Source of the DNA: SIG672 sp045605765
GTDB lineage: Bacteria > Bacillota > Clostridia > Oscillospirales > CAG-272
NCBI GenBank assembly: GCA_045605765.1
Contig: JAZUQQ010000021.1
Coordinates: 1-62,279 of the forward strand
Direction of reading: 5' to 3'
DNA length: 62,279 nt
Shown here: piece after piece, positions 34,176 through 43,990 of the stretch
Layout: every line of letters begins with the position of its first letter
Position numbering within the stretch: the first letter of the stretch is position 1
Program-made: the position numbers and the translations under genes
The notes under the pieces: generated by a model
What the model saw: the letters and a program-made list of their open reading frames with translations, nothing else
Told to the model about the DNA's origin: nothing
Databases searched by the model: none

Positions 34176-34901
34176 TCAGTTTCTGTAATCAAACTCTGTC
34201 GCTCTCATTATATATGACAGAAGCGGCATATATCGATCATCCGCCACGAGAATATGCTCAACGAGATCGAGTTCTATTTCACTGAGTGCGCGTCGCAAGA
34301 TTCTCGTAAGCACGATATCGTCATCGGAGGGAGACGCATCTCCCGACGGATGATTATGTGCAATAACAACTCTGGCAGCGTTGAGATCAAGTGCGGTCTT
34401 TATCACCGTTCTCACGGACACCCTCGAGGAATTGACCGTTCCTTCGTGAATTATCTTACAATCGATAGGTGCATTTTTATTATCAAGCGCAAGAAGCATA
34501 ACACATTCCTTCATCATACCTCTGAATTTCTTAATAAAAAATTCTCCCATTTGATCTATCGACACAAATCTTCTTTCGCTCTTTCCGCCGCCTTCTGCGT
34601 TCATTCTATGATGTATCTCGCCAATAACCGTAATAAATGCGGCACTTTTCGGACCGACTCCATCGGCACTGCAAATTTGCAAAATATCGGCATTGAATAA
34701 GTTTTTCATCGATCCGAATTTGTTTATAAGATTGTGCGCGGTGACATTGGTATTACTTCTTTTTATAGTACCGAAGAGAATCATTTCGAGCAGTTCTACA
34801 TCAGTAAGAGAAGAAACGTGCCCATCAATAACCTTATCAAACATTCTGCCTCTGTGACCTTTGTGAGGATTTTCAATCATTTCTTTTGTTAGGATATTCA
34901 T
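34176..34901 (-). CDS. radC: RadC-family JAB-domain protein
   Basis: 241 residues. A helix-hairpin-helix N-terminus (ADGVGPKSAAFITVIG) precedes the JAB metalloprotease-like domain with the complete metal motif AHNHPSGDASPSD and an upstream Glu (HEGTVNSSRVSVR). The name comes from a historic DNA-repair link that is not supported by recent work, so the role is open. The ATG overlaps the kinase stop by 4 bases, so translation is coupled to the sensor kinase. Confidence 0.9.
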   Translation of the reverse strand: MNILTKEMIENPHKGHRGRMFDKVIDGHVSSLTDVELLEMILFGTIKRSNTNVTAHNLINKFGSMKNLFNADILQICSADGVGPKSAAFITVIGEIHHRMNAEGGGKSERRFVSIDQMGEFFIKKFRGMMKECVMLLALDNKNAPIDCKIIHEGTVNSSRVSVRTVIKTALDLNAARVVIAHNHPSGDASPSDDDIVLTRILRRALSEIELDLVEHILVADDRYMPLLSYIMRATEFDYRN

Positions 34902-36370
34902 CTTACTTGTTCTAATTCTTTTTTCAGCGTTACCGTAAACTCACAAAACTCTCCTTGCTTGCTTCTAACGGTAATATTTTCACCAAGCGCCTCCATTATG
35001 GTGCGGCTGATGTACATTCCGAGTCCTACGCCTGTTTTGTCCAGTCCTCGACTCTTATCACTCTTATAAAATCTGTCAAAAACGTACGGAAGATCCTCTT
35101 TTGCGATACCGTCTCCCTCGTTATACACACTAATGAGTATTTTTTTACCACAATCTTTTATGGTAAATCTATATTTTCCACCGTCTCGGGAAAATTTGAC
35201 ACCGTTATCACAGATGTTATATATTACCTGATATATGGCATCTCTATCCGATACTGCTATCATTCTGTCCTCATCGCATTCGAACTCAACATCAAGATTT
35301 TTATCGTTAAGTCTTTGTTCGAGTGATATGATTATCTGACGTGAAAGCTCGCATATATCAAACGGTTCCATATTGAACTTTCGCTCACCCGCCTGTATTT
35401 TTGAAATATCAAGCAAGGTTGATACGAGTCTGGAAAGTCTCTTTATTTCAGAAGAAACTATACCCAGATAATGCTCGTACTGCTCTGGCGGAATCGTTCC
35501 GTCGAGTATCGCATCGATAAATCCGCCTATCGTTGTCATCGGCGTTCGCATATCGTGTGATACGTTCGCAAGAAAGGTCCTTCTAGTCTCCTCATTACGT
35601 TCAAGACTACTCGCCATGTTATTGAAAGCCATCGCAAGCTCGGCAACCTCATCCTCACCCGATACTGGCACACGTACGTCAAGCTTTCCGTCAGCAAACT
35701 CTCTTGTAGCATGGCTGACCCTTCGTATCGGTCGAACTATTCTCTCACTTATGAAATAACTCGCGATTATAGCGCCGCACATTACCCACATGCAGGACAT
35801 TACTATCGTTTTTACCATAGACGAGACGAAATTGTAAACGTTGGACGAAACGGTAGTTACAAATATTATTCCGTCAGTTTTGTTTTCAGCCCGTATAGGC
35901 AGCGTTTCCACGTAACACGAGTGACTGAGTATCCCTCCGAGTCTGGTTTTTTCAGAGCCAAAGCCTGAGTTTAGTGCGGTATTTACTATATCTTCCGACA
36001 ACAACTGAGTGGCATCAATATAGATATTTTTTTCGCTATCAAGCTGAGTAGCACACCAGAGTATTTTTCCGCTCGCATCAGCAAGAAAAATATTCACCTC
36101 GTCATCGCTGTTGATATACCCGAACATATCGTCAAAATCGCGAAACCGCGCATATACGAACTCATCAAAGCTATCATATTCGCTATCGTCGTAAAACGGT
36201 TCAATCAACGCGGCTGACGATGTGGCTATTCTTGCGAGCTCGTCGTTTTTCATATGGGTAGAATAATCTATAACCTGATTTGCAATTATAAGTGAAAGTA
36301 CGGAGAAGCTTATAAGTATAATCACTACGAACGCCAGCATATATCTGGCAAATACGCTTTTAAAAAGCAT
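34898..36370 (-). CDS. Sensor histidine kinase
   Basis: 490 residues. First helix about 9-29, an extracellular domain of about 160 residues, a second helix about 188-210, then HAMP (RRVSHATREFADGKLDVRVP), the phospho-acceptor box SHDMRTPMTTIGGF, the N box YNICDNGVKFS, and GEGD-like YNEGDGIAKED, FDRFYK, GVGLGMYIS. All kinase motifs are intact. The sensor region has acidic patches but no recognised ligand fold. The likely partner is the OmpR-type regulator at 37756-38448, which lies on the other strand beyond ychF. AAGGG precedes the ATG. Confidence 0.93.
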   Translation of the reverse strand: MLFKSVFARYMLAFVVIILISFSVLSLIIANQVIDYSTHMKNDELARIATSSAALIEPFYDDSEYDSFDEFVYARFRDFDDMFGYINSDDEVNIFLADASGKILWCATQLDSEKNIYIDATQLLSEDIVNTALNSGFGSEKTRLGGILSHSCYVETLPIRAENKTDGIIFVTTVSSNVYNFVSSMVKTIVMSCMWVMCGAIIASYFISERIVRPIRRVSHATREFADGKLDVRVPVSGEDEVAELAMAFNNMASSLERNEETRRTFLANVSHDMRTPMTTIGGFIDAILDGTIPPEQYEHYLGIVSSEIKRLSRLVSTLLDISKIQAGERKFNMEPFDICELSRQIIISLEQRLNDKNLDVEFECDEDRMIAVSDRDAIYQVIYNICDNGVKFSRDGGKYRFTIKDCGKKILISVYNEGDGIAKEDLPYVFDRFYKSDKSRGLDKTGVGLGMYISRTIMEALGENITVRSKQGEFCEFTVTLKKELEQVR

Positions 36371-36399
36371 CTATCTCTTCCCTTTCGATTTAATAAATA

Positions 36400-37494
36400 C
36401 TATACGTTGAATCTGAACAGTACTACGTCTCCGTCCTTCATAACATACTCCTTACCCTCGCTTCGGTAAAGACCCTTTTCCTTTGCTTCATTAACTCCGC
36501 CACAGGCAACAAGGTCATCAAAAGAAACGATCTCGGCGCGGATAAAGCCCTTTTCAAAGTCGGTATGGATCTTGCCTGCCGCCTGAGGTGCTTTCGAGCC
36601 GTTTGTTATCGTCCACGCGCGAACCTCTTTTGGCCCTGCTGTAAGGAAGCTGATAAGACCGAGTAGACTATAACTTGCTTTGATAAGCTTGTCGAGACCG
36701 CTTTCCTCAATTCCAAGATCGGCAAGGAAAAGCTTCTTTTCCTCAAAATCGAGTTCTGCTATCTCAGCCTCGATACCGGCACAAATAGGAACGACCTTTG
36801 CGCACTCGGTCTCTGCAAATGCGCAAAGCTTTTTATAATTTTCAGAGTCTCTGTAACTGCCGTCAAGCTCATCTTCTCCGACATTTGCAACGTAAATGAC
36901 CGGCTTGTTCGAGAGAAGCGGAAGCGTTTCCATTATTTTTTCTTCTGCCTCATTCATCTCAATTGTACGGGCAGATTTCCCCTCGGTGAGAACAGAGAGC
37001 ACCTTTTCGAGGAATTCAACCTCCCCCATAAGCGTTTTATCGCCTTTGAGAAGCTTTTTCGTGCGGTCTATTCTGCGCTCTACTATCTCAATATCCGAGA
37101 ATATAAGCTCGAAATTTATCGTTTCAAGATCGCGCATAGGATCAACGCTTCCGTCAACGTGAATGATATTCTGATCCTCAAAGCATCTTACGACGTGGAT
37201 GATGGCATCGACCTCACGAATATGCCCGAGGAACTTATTTCCGAGTCCTTCGCCCTTTGATGCACCCTTGACGAGTCCTGCGATATCGACGAATTCGATA
37301 ACTGCGGGCGTGTATTTTTCGGGCTTATACATCTCGGCGAGCGTATCGAGACGGCTATCGGGAACAGCAACCATTCCCACGTTAGGCTCTATCGTACAGA
37401 ATGGATAGTTCGCGCTCTGCGCCCCTGCATTCGTTATAGCATTGAAAAGTGTGCTCTTGCCCACATTAGGCATTCCCACTATTCCGAGTTTCAT
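36400..37494 (-). CDS. ychF: YchF/OLA1-type ribosome-associated ATPase
   Basis: 364 residues, full length. The P-loop GMPNVGKSTLFNAI, VDIAGLVKGASKGEGLGNKF, VANVGEDE in place of NKxD (the reason YchF prefers ATP over GTP), and a C-terminal TGS domain (AWTITNGSKAPQAAG; GDVVLFRF) are all present. It is linked to translation and stress responses. It starts at an ATG after GAAAGGAAA. The gene lies between the kinase gene and the divergent response-regulator gene, 29 bases from the kinase start, so all minus-strand genes from ychF to the tcdA-like gene may be one transcript. Confidence 0.96.
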   Translation of the reverse strand: MKLGIVGMPNVGKSTLFNAITNAGAQSANYPFCTIEPNVGMVAVPDSRLDTLAEMYKPEKYTPAVIEFVDIAGLVKGASKGEGLGNKFLGHIREVDAIIHVVRCFEDQNIIHVDGSVDPMRDLETINFELIFSDIEIVERRIDRTKKLLKGDKTLMGEVEFLEKVLSVLTEGKSARTIEMNEAEEKIMETLPLLSNKPVIYVANVGEDELDGSYRDSENYKKLCAFAETECAKVVPICAGIEAEIAELDFEEKKLFLADLGIEESGLDKLIKASYSLLGLISFLTAGPKEVRAWTITNGSKAPQAAGKIHTDFEKGFIRAEIVSFDDLVACGGVNEAKEKGLYRSEGKEYVMKDGDVVLFRFNV

Positions 37495-37755
37495 ATTATT
37501 AAATTTCCTTTCAACTATAGATATCCATTATTTTTACATTATATAATATTTTCATCATTTTTACAAGACTTTTTCGCGTATTTTACCGCGTTTAGTTGAT
37601 TTTCGTAATCTTTGTGGGATTTTTTATTTCAATTTGCATATAATTCACATTATGTTCACTTTATATACAAACTTTTGCCAGCGTGTGTTGTTATAATAAT
37701 TGTGAACTTAGCAGATTTTTTAACAAAATTAACAATTGCAAAGGAGTAAAAGCAA

Positions 37756-38448
37756 ATGGGAACTAAGTTACTTATAATCGAAGACGACAGCAATATAGCA
37801 GAACTCATAAAGGTATATCTCACAAAGGAAGGCTACGAGACCAAGATCGCGTCCGACGGCGTTGAAGCGGTTAATTTCTTCAAAATGTTCGAACCCGATC
37901 TCGTTCTTCTTGACATTATGCTTCCCCGCAAGGACGGCTGGCAGGTCTGCCGTGAAATCCGCGAGATCTCTGCAAAGCCTATCATCATGGTAACCGCAAA
38001 GGGCGAGGTATTTGACAAGGTACTCGGACTTGAACTCGGAGCAGACGACTTTATCGTAAAGCCCTTCGATATGAAGGAGCTTTCCGCACGTATCAAGGCA
38101 GTTCTCCGCAGATACAGCGCGCACGATAATCAAAGCGACAACGAGGTCATAAAGTTCGACAACATCGAGATCAGCCTCCAAAAGTACGAGCTTAAGCTTA
38201 ACGGCAAGAGCACCGATATTCCGCCCAAGGAGTTAGAGCTTCTCTACTTCCTCGCGGCAAACTACAACAACGTCTTTACCAGAGACAAGCTTCTCGACAA
38301 GGTCTGGGGCTTTGACTATCTCGGCGACTCGCGTACTGTTGACGTTCACATCAAGCGTCTGCGCGAAAAGCTTGAAGGCGTTTCGGACAAGTGGCAGCTC
38401 AAAACCGTTTGGGGCGTTGGCTACAAATTCGAGCTTTTACAGCCGTAA
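37756..38448 (+). CDS. OmpR/PhoB-type response regulator
   Basis: 230 residues. The receiver domain holds IIEDD, the phospho-acceptor in LVLLDIMLPRKDGW, VTAKGE, and LGADDFIVKPFD. The winged-helix DNA-binding domain holds PPKELELLYFLA, KVWGFDYLGDSRTVDVHI, and TVWGVGYKFE. AAAGGAG precedes the ATG. A TATAAT box at 37692 lies 64 bases upstream, with no good -35. The kinase at 34898-36370 is the nearest candidate partner. Codon use is strongly biased (CTC, AAG, GAG), suggesting good expression. Terminator at 38525-38550. Confidence 0.94.
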   Translation: MGTKLLIIEDDSNIAELIKVYLTKEGYETKIASDGVEAVNFFKMFEPDLVLLDIMLPRKDGWQVCREIREISAKPIIMVTAKGEVFDKVLGLELGADDFIVKPFDMKELSARIKAVLRRYSAHDNQSDNEVIKFDNIEISLQKYELKLNGKSTDIPPKELELLYFLAANYNNVFTRDKLLDKVWGFDYLGDSRTVDVHIKRLREKLEGVSDKWQLKTVWGVGYKFELLQP

Positions 38449-38459
38449 CTTAGGGCTCT

Positions 38460-38620
38460 GCCCTCAACGCCGCTTGCGGCGTTTTGAACCCATGCTTGGA
38501 AACTCAAAAACTTTGATAAAAATTAAGAGTAGGAGATATTTCCTACTCTTTCTTTATTATTCCCTTTTAGTAAAGTTTTTGAAGGGTTTGGGGAACTTTT
38601 TACAAAAAGTTCCCCAAGTC
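38460..38620. repeat. Dispersed intergenic repeat, copy 2
   Basis: Order of blocks: a GC hairpin block at 38466-38491 (aacgccgcttgcggcgtttt then gaaccc), tcaaaaactttga, aaagtttttgaaggg and a 14-bp hairpin ttggggaacttttt / aaaaagttccccaa (38588-38601 with 38604-38617). The 26-base first block differs by two bases from 53176-53201. It fills the space between the regulator and the DUF711 gene and supplies a terminator for the latter. Confidence 0.7.
38525..38550 (+). terminator. Terminator of the response-regulator gene
   Basis: Perfect 10-bp stem aagagtagga / tcctactctt with a 6-base loop, then TCTTTATT. It is inserted within the dispersed repeat. Confidence 0.8.
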
Positions 38621-38625
38621 GTTCC

Positions 38626-39984
38626 TTAATTTTTAAGACTTTGAAGGGGTGCGGGAATACGTCCGCCGCGCGAAATGAATTTCGCAGGACTCTTGGTGTT
38701 GTTTACCGGCATAACGGGACCGCTTCCGAGAAGTCCGCCGAACTCAAGCTCGTCTCCGACCTTTTTGCCCACAGCGGGTATAACTCTTACGGCAGTCGTC
38801 TTGGAGTTGACCATACCGATTGCCGCTTCATCGGCAATTATCGCGGATATAACCTCCGCACTCGTATCACCGGGTATAACTATCATATCCAGTCCGACCG
38901 AGCAGACCGCAGTCATAGCCTCGAGTTTCTCTATTTTGAGGTCTCCGCTACGCGCCGCTGCTATCATTCCTGCGTCCTCGGATACGGGAATGAACGCTCC
39001 CGAAAGTCCGCCGACGTGAGACGACGCCATTACTCCACCCTTCTTGACCGCGTCGTTAAGAAGCGCAAGCGCCGCCGTAGTTCCGTGAGTTCCGCAGGCT
39101 TCGAGTCCCATCTCTTCGAGAATATGAGCCACAGAGTCTCCGACTGCGGGCGTGGGTGCGAGAGAAAGATCCACGATGCCAAAGGGTACGCCGAGCATCT
39201 TCGACGCCTCGCTTCCGACGAGCTGTCCCATACGGGTTATCTTGAACGCCGTTCTCTTGATTATATCCGCGACCTGTGTAAGATCGCCGTCCGGACACTT
39301 TTTGAGTGCCGCGTGAACGACTCCGGGGCCGGAAACGCCTACGTTGATAACACAGTCAGGCTCTCCGACGCCGTGAAATGCGCCTGCCATAAAGGGGTTG
39401 TCCTCGGGGGCGTTACAGAAAACGACGAGCTTCGCGCAGGCAATACTGTCGCGATCCGCAGTGATCTCTGCCGCCTTTCGAACTACTCTTCCCATCATTC
39501 CGACCGCGTCCATGTTTATACCCGACTTTGTCGTTCCGATATTTACCGACGAGCAAACGCGCGTGGTCGTAGCAAGTGCCTCGGGTATCGATTCGATAAG
39601 TTCCTTATCTCCTGCCGAAAAGCCCTTATGCACGAGAGCGGAATAGCCGCCTATAAAATTCACTCCGACCGCAAGTGCCGCTTTTTCGAGCGTATGCGCG
39701 TATTTGATGGGATCACCGCCGCTGACCGCAACGAGCATAGCGATCGGCGTGACTGAAATACGCTTATTAATGATCGGAATACCGTATTTTGCCTCTATAG
39801 CTTCTCCTGTTGCAACGAGATTCCCGGCAAGTCGCGTGATCTTTTCATAAATCTTGCGACAGGAAGCATCAATATCGCTATCAGCGCAGTCGAGCAAAGA
39901 TATTCCCATAGTTATCGTTCTTATATCGAGATTTTCTTCCTGTATCATGGTTATGGTTTCCATGATATCGGTCATATTTAGCAT
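38626..39984 (-). CDS. DUF711/UPF0210 family protein (PFL family)
   Basis: 452 residues, full length. Recognised by the start region (ENLDIRTITMGISLLDCAD), INKRISVTPIAM, SGGDPIKYA and GVSGPGVVH, and by the strongly conserved GTHGTTAALALLNDAVKKGG. The fold relates to glycyl-radical enzymes, but no radical site is expected and no reaction is established. The ACT-domain gene lies 31 bases upstream on the same strand; this ACT-DUF711 pair is conserved in many bacteria, which suggests amino-acid-controlled function. Several in-frame ATGs exist near the start; the first has a GGAAAGG site. Confidence 0.9.
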   Translation of the reverse strand: MLNMTDIMETITMIQEENLDIRTITMGISLLDCADSDIDASCRKIYEKITRLAGNLVATGEAIEAKYGIPIINKRISVTPIAMLVAVSGGDPIKYAHTLEKAALAVGVNFIGGYSALVHKGFSAGDKELIESIPEALATTTRVCSSVNIGTTKSGINMDAVGMMGRVVRKAAEITADRDSIACAKLVVFCNAPEDNPFMAGAFHGVGEPDCVINVGVSGPGVVHAALKKCPDGDLTQVADIIKRTAFKITRMGQLVGSEASKMLGVPFGIVDLSLAPTPAVGDSVAHILEEMGLEACGTHGTTAALALLNDAVKKGGVMASSHVGGLSGAFIPVSEDAGMIAAARSGDLKIEKLEAMTAVCSVGLDMIVIPGDTSAEVISAIIADEAAIGMVNSKTTAVRVIPAVGKKVGDELEFGGLLGSGPVMPVNNTKSPAKFISRGGRIPAPLQSLKN

Positions 39985-40015
39985 TTTATCGCCGCCTTTC
40001 CAAGGATATTCTTGC

Positions 40016-40285
40016 TCAGATTTTGTGCATAGAATTAAAAATATCCTCGTGCATCACACTTATTTTCATTCCTATCTCATTTCCGAGCTTTTCAAGCTTT
40101 TCGCGAAGAACTGCAAAATCACATTCGTATTCGGAGATATCAACGAGCATTATCATAACGAACATATCTTGAAGCACCGACTGAGTAACATCAACTATAT
40201 TCGCCTTACAGTCCGCGCAGACAGCACTTACCTTGGCGAGAATTCCGTACGTATCTTTTCCTATAACAGAAACTATTGCTTTCAC
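40016..40285 (-). CDS. ACT-domain protein, UPF0237 family
   Basis: About 89 residues. The ACT pattern is VKAIVSVIGKDTYGILAKVS, then NIVDVTQSVLQDMFVMIML, typical of UPF0237. ACT domains bind amino acids or similar small molecules. I place the start at the GTG at 40285 by comparison with the family start (MKAIVTVIGKD type); the frame is open to a TTG four codons earlier. Neither has a strong ribosome site. It partners the DUF711 gene immediately downstream. Confidence 0.88.
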   Translation of the reverse strand: MKAIVSVIGKDTYGILAKVSAVCADCKANIVDVTQSVLQDMFVMIMLVDISEYECDFAVLREKLEKLGNEIGMKISVMHEDIFNSMHKI

Positions 40286-40316
40286 TTTTATTACCAACTT
40301 TCAATTTTAATAAAAG

Positions 40317-40373
40317 GACAGACCTTAGACGATATAGTATTTAAAACTATAATCGTAGTCTCGGTCTGCCCTT
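40317..40373 (-). terminator. Terminator of rpoBC
   Basis: Long imperfect hairpin: ggacagacc pairs with ggtctgccc and internal arms agac/gtct and atagt/actat continue the stem. On the minus strand it ends in TCCTTTTATT. It lies between rpoC and the ACT gene. Confidence 0.75.
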
Positions 40374-40400
40374 TTCTTCTTTTATTTAAAGAATAACGTT

Positions 40401-43400
40401 TTATTCTTCGGTAGCGCTAGCGCTTACAACGTCTTCGCTGACAGCTTCAACTATTTCAAGGTTGCGGTAACGTTCCATACCCGTTCCGGCGGGAATCAGC
40501 TTACCGATAATAACGTTCTCTTTAAGTCCTTTGAGGTGGTCAACTTTTCCGTTGATAGCCGCCTCGGTAAGAACCTTCGTGGTCTCCTGGAAGGATGCAG
40601 CCGACAAGAAAGAGTCCGTTTGGAGCGAAGCCTTCGTGATACCGAGAAGCACGGGAGACATCTTTGCAAGTCGGAGATCGATCTCACCTGCATCGATTCT
40701 CTTTTGGAGCGCTTCGTTCTGAAGCTCGAACTCGATAAGGTCAACAAGTGAACCTACCAGCATATCAGTATCTCCGCCGTCCTCGACCTTCACCTTTCTC
40801 GTCATCTGACGAGCGATAACCTCGATGTGCTTATCGTTGATCTCAACCGACTGAATACGATAAACTTTCTGAATTTCCTTGATGATATAGTCGTAAACAG
40901 CATCAAGACCATTAATTCTCGTAATATCCGCAGGACTCATATAACCCTCGGTGAGAGCCTGACCTCTCTGTACGAATGAACCATCCATAACGACGAGTCT
41001 CGTTCCGTTGGGTATCTGATAATCCATCTTTGCAACAACATTATCGTTTTCTTCGATAGATTCTGCCGTAGCAGTAACGGTGACTGTTCTGGCCTTCTTA
41101 CCTTCTACGATAGAAACGATACCGGTGACATCCGAAATGACCGCAGTCTTTTTGGGCTTACGCGCCTCGAAAAGCTCTTCAACTCTGGGAAGACCCTGCG
41201 TAATATCGGCTCCTGCAACACCACCCGAGTGGAAGGTTCTCATGGTAAGCTGTGTACCAGGTTCACCGATAGACTGAGCTGCAACGATACCAACTGCCTC
41301 ACCTACATTTACCTTCTTGCCTGTTGCAAGGTCTGAACCGTAGCAGTGAGCACATACACCGTAACGGCTTCTACATTGGAGAATGGTACGGATATTTACC
41401 TTATCTATTCCTGCCTTGACGATCTTATCAGCAGTTTCGGATGTAATCATCGTATCGTTATTAACGATAACCTCACCCGTATTAGGATCGATAATATCAC
41501 CGATACAGAATCTTCCGACGAGTCTGTCTTCAAGCTTCTCGATAACATCGTTACCCTCCTTGATCTCGCTTACCCACATACCGTGAGATGTTCCGCAGTT
41601 CTCATCTCTGATGATAACGTCGTGCGAAACGTCAACCAGACGTCTGGTGAGGTATCCCGAGTCGGCGGTACGAAGTGCGGTATCCGAAAGCGACTTACGC
41701 GCACCGCGGGCTGCCATAAAGTATTCAAGTATATTAAGACCTTCACGGAAGTTCGCCTTAATCGGGATCTCCATGGTACGTCCGGTAGCCGAGAACATAA
41801 GTCCACGCATACCTGCAAGCTGACGCATCTGAGTAATATTACCACGCGCACCCGAGTCAGACATCATCTTAATAGGATTATATCTGTCGAATCCGCTCTG
41901 GATAGCCGCGACAACGTCTGCCGTAGCCTTTTCCCATATAGCGATGACCGAATTGTAACGCTCTTCTTCGGTAAGCTCACCATCAAGGTAGAACTGACGT
42001 ATTACTTCAACATCGCGCTCTGCCTGATTGATGATAGCCGCCTTTTCCTTCGGAATAACAACGTCCGCGAGCGAAATGGATATCGAAGCGCGGGTACTGT
42101 ACTTAAAGCCCATAGACTTAATATTATCAAGAACCTTTGCCGCTTCAACAGGACCATGATTTTTGATAGTTCTATCTACGATAGCTCCGAGCTGCTTTTT
42201 TCCGCAGGTAAAGTCAATTTCAAGATTAAGCGCCTTTGCAGGATCGCTTCTGTCGACGTATCCAAGATCCTGAGGAACGGCGTTGTTGAATATCAGTCTA
42301 CCGAGAGTCGCATCGATGATACCAGTACGAACCTCTCCGTTTATCTCTTTGCAAACGCGAACCTTGATGGGTGCGTGAAGTCCGAGCTCTCCGTTTTCGT
42401 AAGCCATAACAGCTTCTTCGAAGTTACGGAAGAAGTGACCCTCACCCTTTTCTCCTGCCTTATCGATAGTAAGGTAGAACGATCCAAGGACCATATCCTG
42501 TGAAGGAACTGCCACTGCGCGTCCGTCTGCGGGTTTCAGGAAGTTATTAGCCGAGAGCATAAGGAATCTTGCCTCTGCCTGTGCCTCTGCCGAAAGCGGA
42601 ACGTGAACAGGCATCTGGTCACCGTCGAAGTCTGCGTTAAACGCCGAGCATACGAGCGGATGGAGCTTGATTGCTCTTCCCTCAACGAGTACGGGCTCGA
42701 ATGCCTGTATCGAAAGACGGTGAAGCGTAGGTGCACGGTTGAGAAGGACGGGATGCTCCTGAATTACGTTGTCAAGCGCGTCCCAAACATCCTCGTGTAC
42801 TCTTTCGACCTTTTTCTTAGCATCCTTGATATTGGTAGCTTTCTGAGTCTCAACAAGTCGCTTCATAATGAAGGGCTTGAAGAGTTCGAGAGCCATTTCC
42901 TTCGGCAGACCGCACTGATAGATTTTCAGCTCAGGTCCGACGACGATAACCGAACGTCCCGAATAGTCAACACGTTTACCGAGCAGGTTCTGACGGAAAC
43001 GTCCCTGCTTACCGCGAAGCATCTCGGAAAGAGATTTGAGCTGACGGTTGGAGGGACCCGTTACAGGCTTTCCGCGTCTGCCGTTGTCGATAAGTGCGTC
43101 AACTGCCTCTTGGAGCATTCTGCGCTCGTTACGGATAATGATCTCGGGTGCGCGAAGCTCCATAAGTCTTTTAAGACGATTGTTTCTGTTGATAACTCTT
43201 CTATACAGATCGTTAAGGTCGGAGGAAGCAAATCTTCCGCCGTCGAGCTGTACCATAGGTCTAATTTCGGGAGGAAGCACAGGAACTACGTCCATGATCA
43301 TCCACTCAGGCTTGTTTCCGCTCTTTCTAAAAGCTTCCACAACTTCGAGTCTCTTGACTATTCTTGCCTTTTTCTGACCCGAAGCCTTATCAAGTTCTTC

Positions 43401-43973
43401 TTTAAGAGTCTTGGACAGTGCCTCGATATCAAGCTCTGCGAGAAGCTCCTTTACAGCCTCTGCGCCCATTCCCGCCTTGAAATCGTCCTCATATCTGTCG
43501 TAAGCATCCTTGTATTCCTTATCGGTGAGCAGAGACATCTTTTTAAGAGGTGTCTGACCGGGATCAATTACTATATAGCTTGCATAGTAGAGAACTTTTT
43601 CGAGTATTCTCGGGGAAACGTCAAGAAGCAGTCCCATTCTCGAAGGGATCGCCTTGAAATACCAAATATGAGATACCGGGCAAGCGAGCTCGATATGACC
43701 CATTCTTTCACGTCTTACCTTCTTGGTAGTTACCTCTACTCCGCACTTTTCGCAGACCTTGCCCTTGTAGCGAACTCTCTTGTATTTTCCGCAAAGACAT
43801 TCCCAGTCTTTGGTCGGTCCAAAGATCTTTTCGCAGAAAAGACCGTCGCGCTCTGCTTTAAGTGTACGGTAATTTATCGTCTCGGGCTTTTTAACTTCGC
43901 CGTAAGACCAGCTTCTTATCGTTTCCGGAGACGCCAGCCCTATTTTTATAGAATCAAAAATGTTTTCTTCCAT
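40401..43973 (-). CDS. rpoC: RNA polymerase beta' subunit
   Basis: 1190 residues. The N-terminal zinc site (CLCGKYKRVRYKGKVCEKCG), the catalytic loop NADFDGDQM, the bridge/trigger region (GARGNITQMRQLAGMRGLM) and the second zinc site (CRSRYGVCAHCYGSDLATG) are intact. It lies 17 bases downstream of rpoB with one terminator after it, so the two form the classic pair. The length and the lack of large insertions fit Firmicutes. No ribosomal-protein gene follows. Confidence 0.99.
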   Translation of the reverse strand: MEENIFDSIKIGLASPETIRSWSYGEVKKPETINYRTLKAERDGLFCEKIFGPTKDWECLCGKYKRVRYKGKVCEKCGVEVTTKKVRRERMGHIELACPVSHIWYFKAIPSRMGLLLDVSPRILEKVLYYASYIVIDPGQTPLKKMSLLTDKEYKDAYDRYEDDFKAGMGAEAVKELLAELDIEALSKTLKEELDKASGQKKARIVKRLEVVEAFRKSGNKPEWMIMDVVPVLPPEIRPMVQLDGGRFASSDLNDLYRRVINRNNRLKRLMELRAPEIIIRNERRMLQEAVDALIDNGRRGKPVTGPSNRQLKSLSEMLRGKQGRFRQNLLGKRVDYSGRSVIVVGPELKIYQCGLPKEMALELFKPFIMKRLVETQKATNIKDAKKKVERVHEDVWDALDNVIQEHPVLLNRAPTLHRLSIQAFEPVLVEGRAIKLHPLVCSAFNADFDGDQMPVHVPLSAEAQAEARFLMLSANNFLKPADGRAVAVPSQDMVLGSFYLTIDKAGEKGEGHFFRNFEEAVMAYENGELGLHAPIKVRVCKEINGEVRTGIIDATLGRLIFNNAVPQDLGYVDRSDPAKALNLEIDFTCGKKQLGAIVDRTIKNHGPVEAAKVLDNIKSMGFKYSTRASISISLADVVIPKEKAAIINQAERDVEVIRQFYLDGELTEEERYNSVIAIWEKATADVVAAIQSGFDRYNPIKMMSDSGARGNITQMRQLAGMRGLMFSATGRTMEIPIKANFREGLNILEYFMAARGARKSLSDTALRTADSGYLTRRLVDVSHDVIIRDENCGTSHGMWVSEIKEGNDVIEKLEDRLVGRFCIGDIIDPNTGEVIVNNDTMITSETADKIVKAGIDKVNIRTILQCRSRYGVCAHCYGSDLATGKKVNVGEAVGIVAAQSIGEPGTQLTMRTFHSGGVAGADITQGLPRVEELFEARKPKKTAVISDVTGIVSIVEGKKARTVTVTATAESIEENDNVVAKMDYQIPNGTRLVVMDGSFVQRGQALTEGYMSPADITRINGLDAVYDYIIKEIQKVYRIQSVEINDKHIEVIARQMTRKVKVEDGGDTDMLVGSLVDLIEFELQNEALQKRIDAGEIDLRLAKMSPVLLGITKASLQTDSFLSAASFQETTKVLTEAAINGKVDHLKGLKENVIIGKLIPAGTGMERYRNLEIVEAVSEDVVSASATEE

Positions 43974-43990
43974 TTGCCGTATCTCCTCTC

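Noticed and set aside
38641..39756. 371-codon frame opposite the DUF711 gene
   Set aside because: The minus-strand frame encodes a recognised family over its full length; the plus-strand frame has no family features and is rich in Arg, Ser and Tyr in an unnatural pattern.
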